From JAHFIW01 sp035495855 (GTDB lineage Bacteria > Patescibacteriota > Patescibacteriia > SG8-24): 6,705 nt of DNA. The translations under genes and the position numbers were made by a program. The stretch spans positions 1 through 6,705 of the forward strand of contig DATJFD010000085.1 of NCBI GenBank assembly GCA_035495855.1, given 5' to 3'. Positions 5,509 through 6,705 of this stretch are shown in pieces. Position 1 is the stretch's first letter, and every line of letters begins with the position of its first letter. The notes beneath the pieces are model-generated. The model was not told the DNA's origin, ran no database searches, and saw only the letters and a list, made by a program, of their open reading frames with translations.

Positions 5509-5781
5509 ATGGGACAGTCCATCGTTCCGCTCTGGGCCTACATCGCGGCGACCGCGCTCGCGGCCCTCTGGTTCCTCCGCGTGCGCGACGCCGCGGACGA
5601 CCCCGACCTGTTCTTCTCGCGCAGCCGCATCGGCTCGCTGCTGCACGGCGCCGTCTGGATGGCGGTCCTGCTCGACGGCGGCCTCGCCAAGAGCGACACG
5701 CTGCTCGCGGTCTTCGCCATCAACATGTTCGGCACGCTCTTCTACGCGATGTGCATGCGGCGCGCCGACGCGCCCGAATGA
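5509..5781 (+). CDS. Small three-helix membrane protein 4, paralogue of protein 3
   Basis: Ninety residues, family not recognised. Hydrophobic segments lie at about 5-24 (IVPLWAYIAATALAALWFL), 41-57 (IGSLLHGAVWMAVLLDG) and 63-82 (DTLLAVFAINMFGTLFYAM). The first loop starts with RVR and ends with SRSR, the second is DGGLAKSD, and the tail begins MRRAD, so N-out and C-in is predicted. W9 and H46 match W12 and H50 of the protein encoded at 4987-5274, with about 42 percent identity by hand alignment. Unlike the first four genes it stands alone, with its own probable promoter, ribosome-binding site and perfect terminator. It may be a duplicated copy under separate control. A holin, small transporter subunit or membrane anchor could have this size, but no motif supports any of these. 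Confidence 0.8.
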   Translation: MGQSIVPLWAYIAATALAALWFLRVRDAADDPDLFFSRSRIGSLLHGAVWMAVLLDGGLAKSDTLLAVFAINMFGTLFYAMCMRRADAPE

Positions 5782-5783
5782 AA

Positions 5784-5821
5784 ACCGCCCCGCAGTACTG
5801 CGGGGCGGTCTTTTCTTTTCC
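5784..5821 (+). terminator. Intrinsic terminator with perfect 26-bp palindrome
   Basis: The arms ACCGCCCCGCAGT (5784-5796) and ACTGCGGGGCGGT (5797-5809) are fully complementary, with the loop formed by the central bases. They run into CTTTTCTTTTCC. The hairpin begins 3 nt after the stop of the gene at 5509-5781. Confidence 0.92.
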
Positions 5822-5850
5822 ACAGTTCGGGGACTGTCCCCGAACTGTGG
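5820..5850. repeat. 31-bp palindrome with GGGGACTGTCCCC core
   Basis: CCACAGTTCGGGGA (5820-5833) and TCCCCGAACTGTGG (5837-5850) pair perfectly around the 3-nt loop CTG. It directly abuts the preceding terminator. No T-run follows on the plus strand. On the minus strand the GAAAAGAAAAG that follows also excludes a terminator. It resembles REP-like palindromes; no transposase is present here. Confidence 0.65.
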
Positions 5851-5852
5851 AT

Positions 5853-5895
5853 GATTTCTGGACCCTGAACCATGAAACAAGTTCAGGGTGAGAAG
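5853..5895. repeat. Small palindromic repeat, copy 2, downstream of valS
   Basis: ATTTCTGGA precedes a hairpin of ACCCTGAAC (5862-5870) and GTTCAGGGT (5881-5889) with a 10-nt loop, then GAGAAG. The loop and right arm contain GAAACAAGTTCAGG, a form seen in palindromic repeats of several bacterial genomes. It begins 7 nt after the valS stop in the minus direction. It lacks a U-run in that direction, so a terminator role for valS is only possible. Confidence 0.55.
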
Positions 5896-6705
5896 TCAGG
5901 CCAATCCTGCGATCTGCGTCTTGAGCTTCGCGATCTTATCCTGGGTCGCTTCCAGCTTCTCGCGTTCCGCGGACACGACCTGCGCGGGCGCGCGGGCGAC
6001 GAAATCCTTGTTGGCGAGCTTGCCCTCGAGCGAGGAGGCGTACTTCTCGGCCATGGCCAGCTCGTCGCCGAGCCGCTTCTTCTCCGCGCCGAGGTCCACG
6101 AGCGAGCCGAGCGGCACGTAGACGGAAACGCCGCCCACGACGTCGCCCGCGGCCTTCTCCGGCTTGGCGCCCTTGGCGACGATATCGAGCTTCTCCGCGC
6201 GGCCGAGCCCGCGGATGACGTCCTCGTGCTCCGACAGGAGCACCGCGTGCTTGCCCGCGACCAGCATGGCGTCGATCTTCTTCGACGGCTCCACCTTGTA
6301 GTTCGCGCGGATGCCGCGCAGCGCGGTGATGACGTCCTTCACCAGGCCGAATTCCTTGGCCACAGCCTTGTCCGCTCCCCTGCCGGCCTTGGGCCAGGCG
6401 CCGATCATCAGGAAGTCGTCCTTCTTGCCGGCCGCGAACACGCGCTGATGGACCTCCTCGGTCACGAAGGGCATGAACGGATGCCAGAGCTTCAGCACGG
6501 CGTCGAGCAGGTACGAGAGCATCGCTTCTTTCTTCCCCTCGATCTTGGCGATCTCCAGGTACCAGTCGGCGAGGTCGTTCCAGGTGAAGTCGCGCAGCGT
6601 CTCGCCCGGGCGCGAGAAGTTGAAGGCCTCGATGTCGCGGGTCACGCTCGCGATGGCGTCATCGAGGCGTCCGAGGATCCACTTGTCCGCCAGCGTCTTC
6701 GGCAC
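5896..6705 (-). CDS. valS: Valyl-tRNA synthetase, C-terminal part (5' end outside window)
   Basis: Last 269 codons of a class I synthetase that attaches valine to tRNA-Val. The catalytic HIGH and KMSKS parts lie beyond position 6705; the first visible codon (GTG) is internal and is not a start. What is visible is the anticodon-binding domain, with FTWNDLADWYLEIAK (40-54) and HPFMPFVTEEVHQ (75-87), both typical of ValRS. YVPLGSLVDL (196-205) then leads into the C-terminal coiled-coil arm (about 206-267), which is rich in Glu, Lys and Ala and contacts tRNA in ValRS. That arm separates it from IleRS and LeuRS. The end is complete (stop TGA at 5898-5896). It points toward tyrS and argS but is separated from them by the 1.7-kb opposite-strand cassette. 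Confidence 0.95.
   Translation of the reverse strand: MPKTLADKWILGRLDDAIASVTRDIEAFNFSRPGETLRDFTWNDLADWYLEIAKIEGKKEAMLSYLLDAVLKLWHPFMPFVTEEVHQRVFAAGKKDDFLMIGAWPKAGRGADKAVAKEFGLVKDVITALRGIRANYKVEPSKKIDAMLVAGKHAVLLSEHEDVIRGLGRAEKLDIVAKGAKPEKAAGDVVGGVSVYVPLGSLVDLGAEKKRLGDELAMAEKYASSLEGKLANKDFVARAPAQVVSAEREKLEATQDKIAKLKTQIAGLA

Noticed and set aside
4441..5781. Small multidrug resistance (SMR/EmrE-like) transporters
   Set aside because: SMR proteins have four helices of about 105-110 residues with a Glu in helix 1. These have three predicted helices and no such Glu.
5019..5891. 290-codon plus-strand frame spanning both paralogues and the gap
   Set aside because: It passes through two terminators and the heptamer repeat in a frame that yields low-complexity Arg-rich sequence.

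Overview
The window is high-GC bacterial chromosome. Four conserved genes lie on the minus strand: the C-terminal part of valyl-tRNA synthetase (valS), then tyrS, argS, and a PLP-dependent ornithine/lysine-type decarboxylase that runs off the left edge. The aminoacyl-tRNA synthetases are bacterial in type and several plus-strand genes have clear Shine-Dalgarno sequences. The phylum cannot be fixed from this window. Interspersed palindromes and a 7-bp tandem repeat in the gaps are compatible with several environmental bacterial lineages.

Layout from left to right: 1-1036 (-) decarboxylase, incomplete at its 3' end; 1093-2817 (-) argS; 2818-2950 an intergenic stretch holding a three-hairpin palindromic element and a second small palindrome; 2951-4162 (-) tyrS; 4163-4243 a divergent intergenic region; 4244-5274 (+) a tight four-gene cluster; 5309-5347 an intrinsic terminator; 5372-5508 another hairpin, a heptamer repeat and a likely promoter; 5509-5781 (+) a fifth small gene with its own terminator; 5820-5889 two palindromes; 5896-6705 (-) valS, incomplete at its 5' end.

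The most unusual part is the plus-strand cassette at 4244-5820, placed between valS and tyrS and against their direction. It starts with a 66-residue cysteine-rich, probably zinc-binding protein with a very basic tail. Four predicted membrane proteins of 90-95 residues follow, which I cannot assign to a named family. All four look like three-helix proteins with a Trp at the start of helix 1, a basic cytoplasmic loop, a His early in helix 2 and an aromatic exit from helix 3. The third and fourth are clear paralogues, and each is followed by a nearly identical terminator. The first four genes overlap or nearly touch (ATGA, 4-nt gap, GTGA), so they are probably co-translated.

The synthetases charge tRNAs with Val, Tyr and Arg. 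The decarboxylase probably makes a polyamine precursor (putrescine or cadaverine). No functional link between these housekeeping genes and the membrane cassette can be shown from sequence. The minus-strand starts lack Shine-Dalgarno sequences, and two of them have TAnnnT boxes about 10 nt upstream of ATG, which suggests leaderless transcripts. The plus-strand cassette genes have recognisable Shine-Dalgarno sequences.
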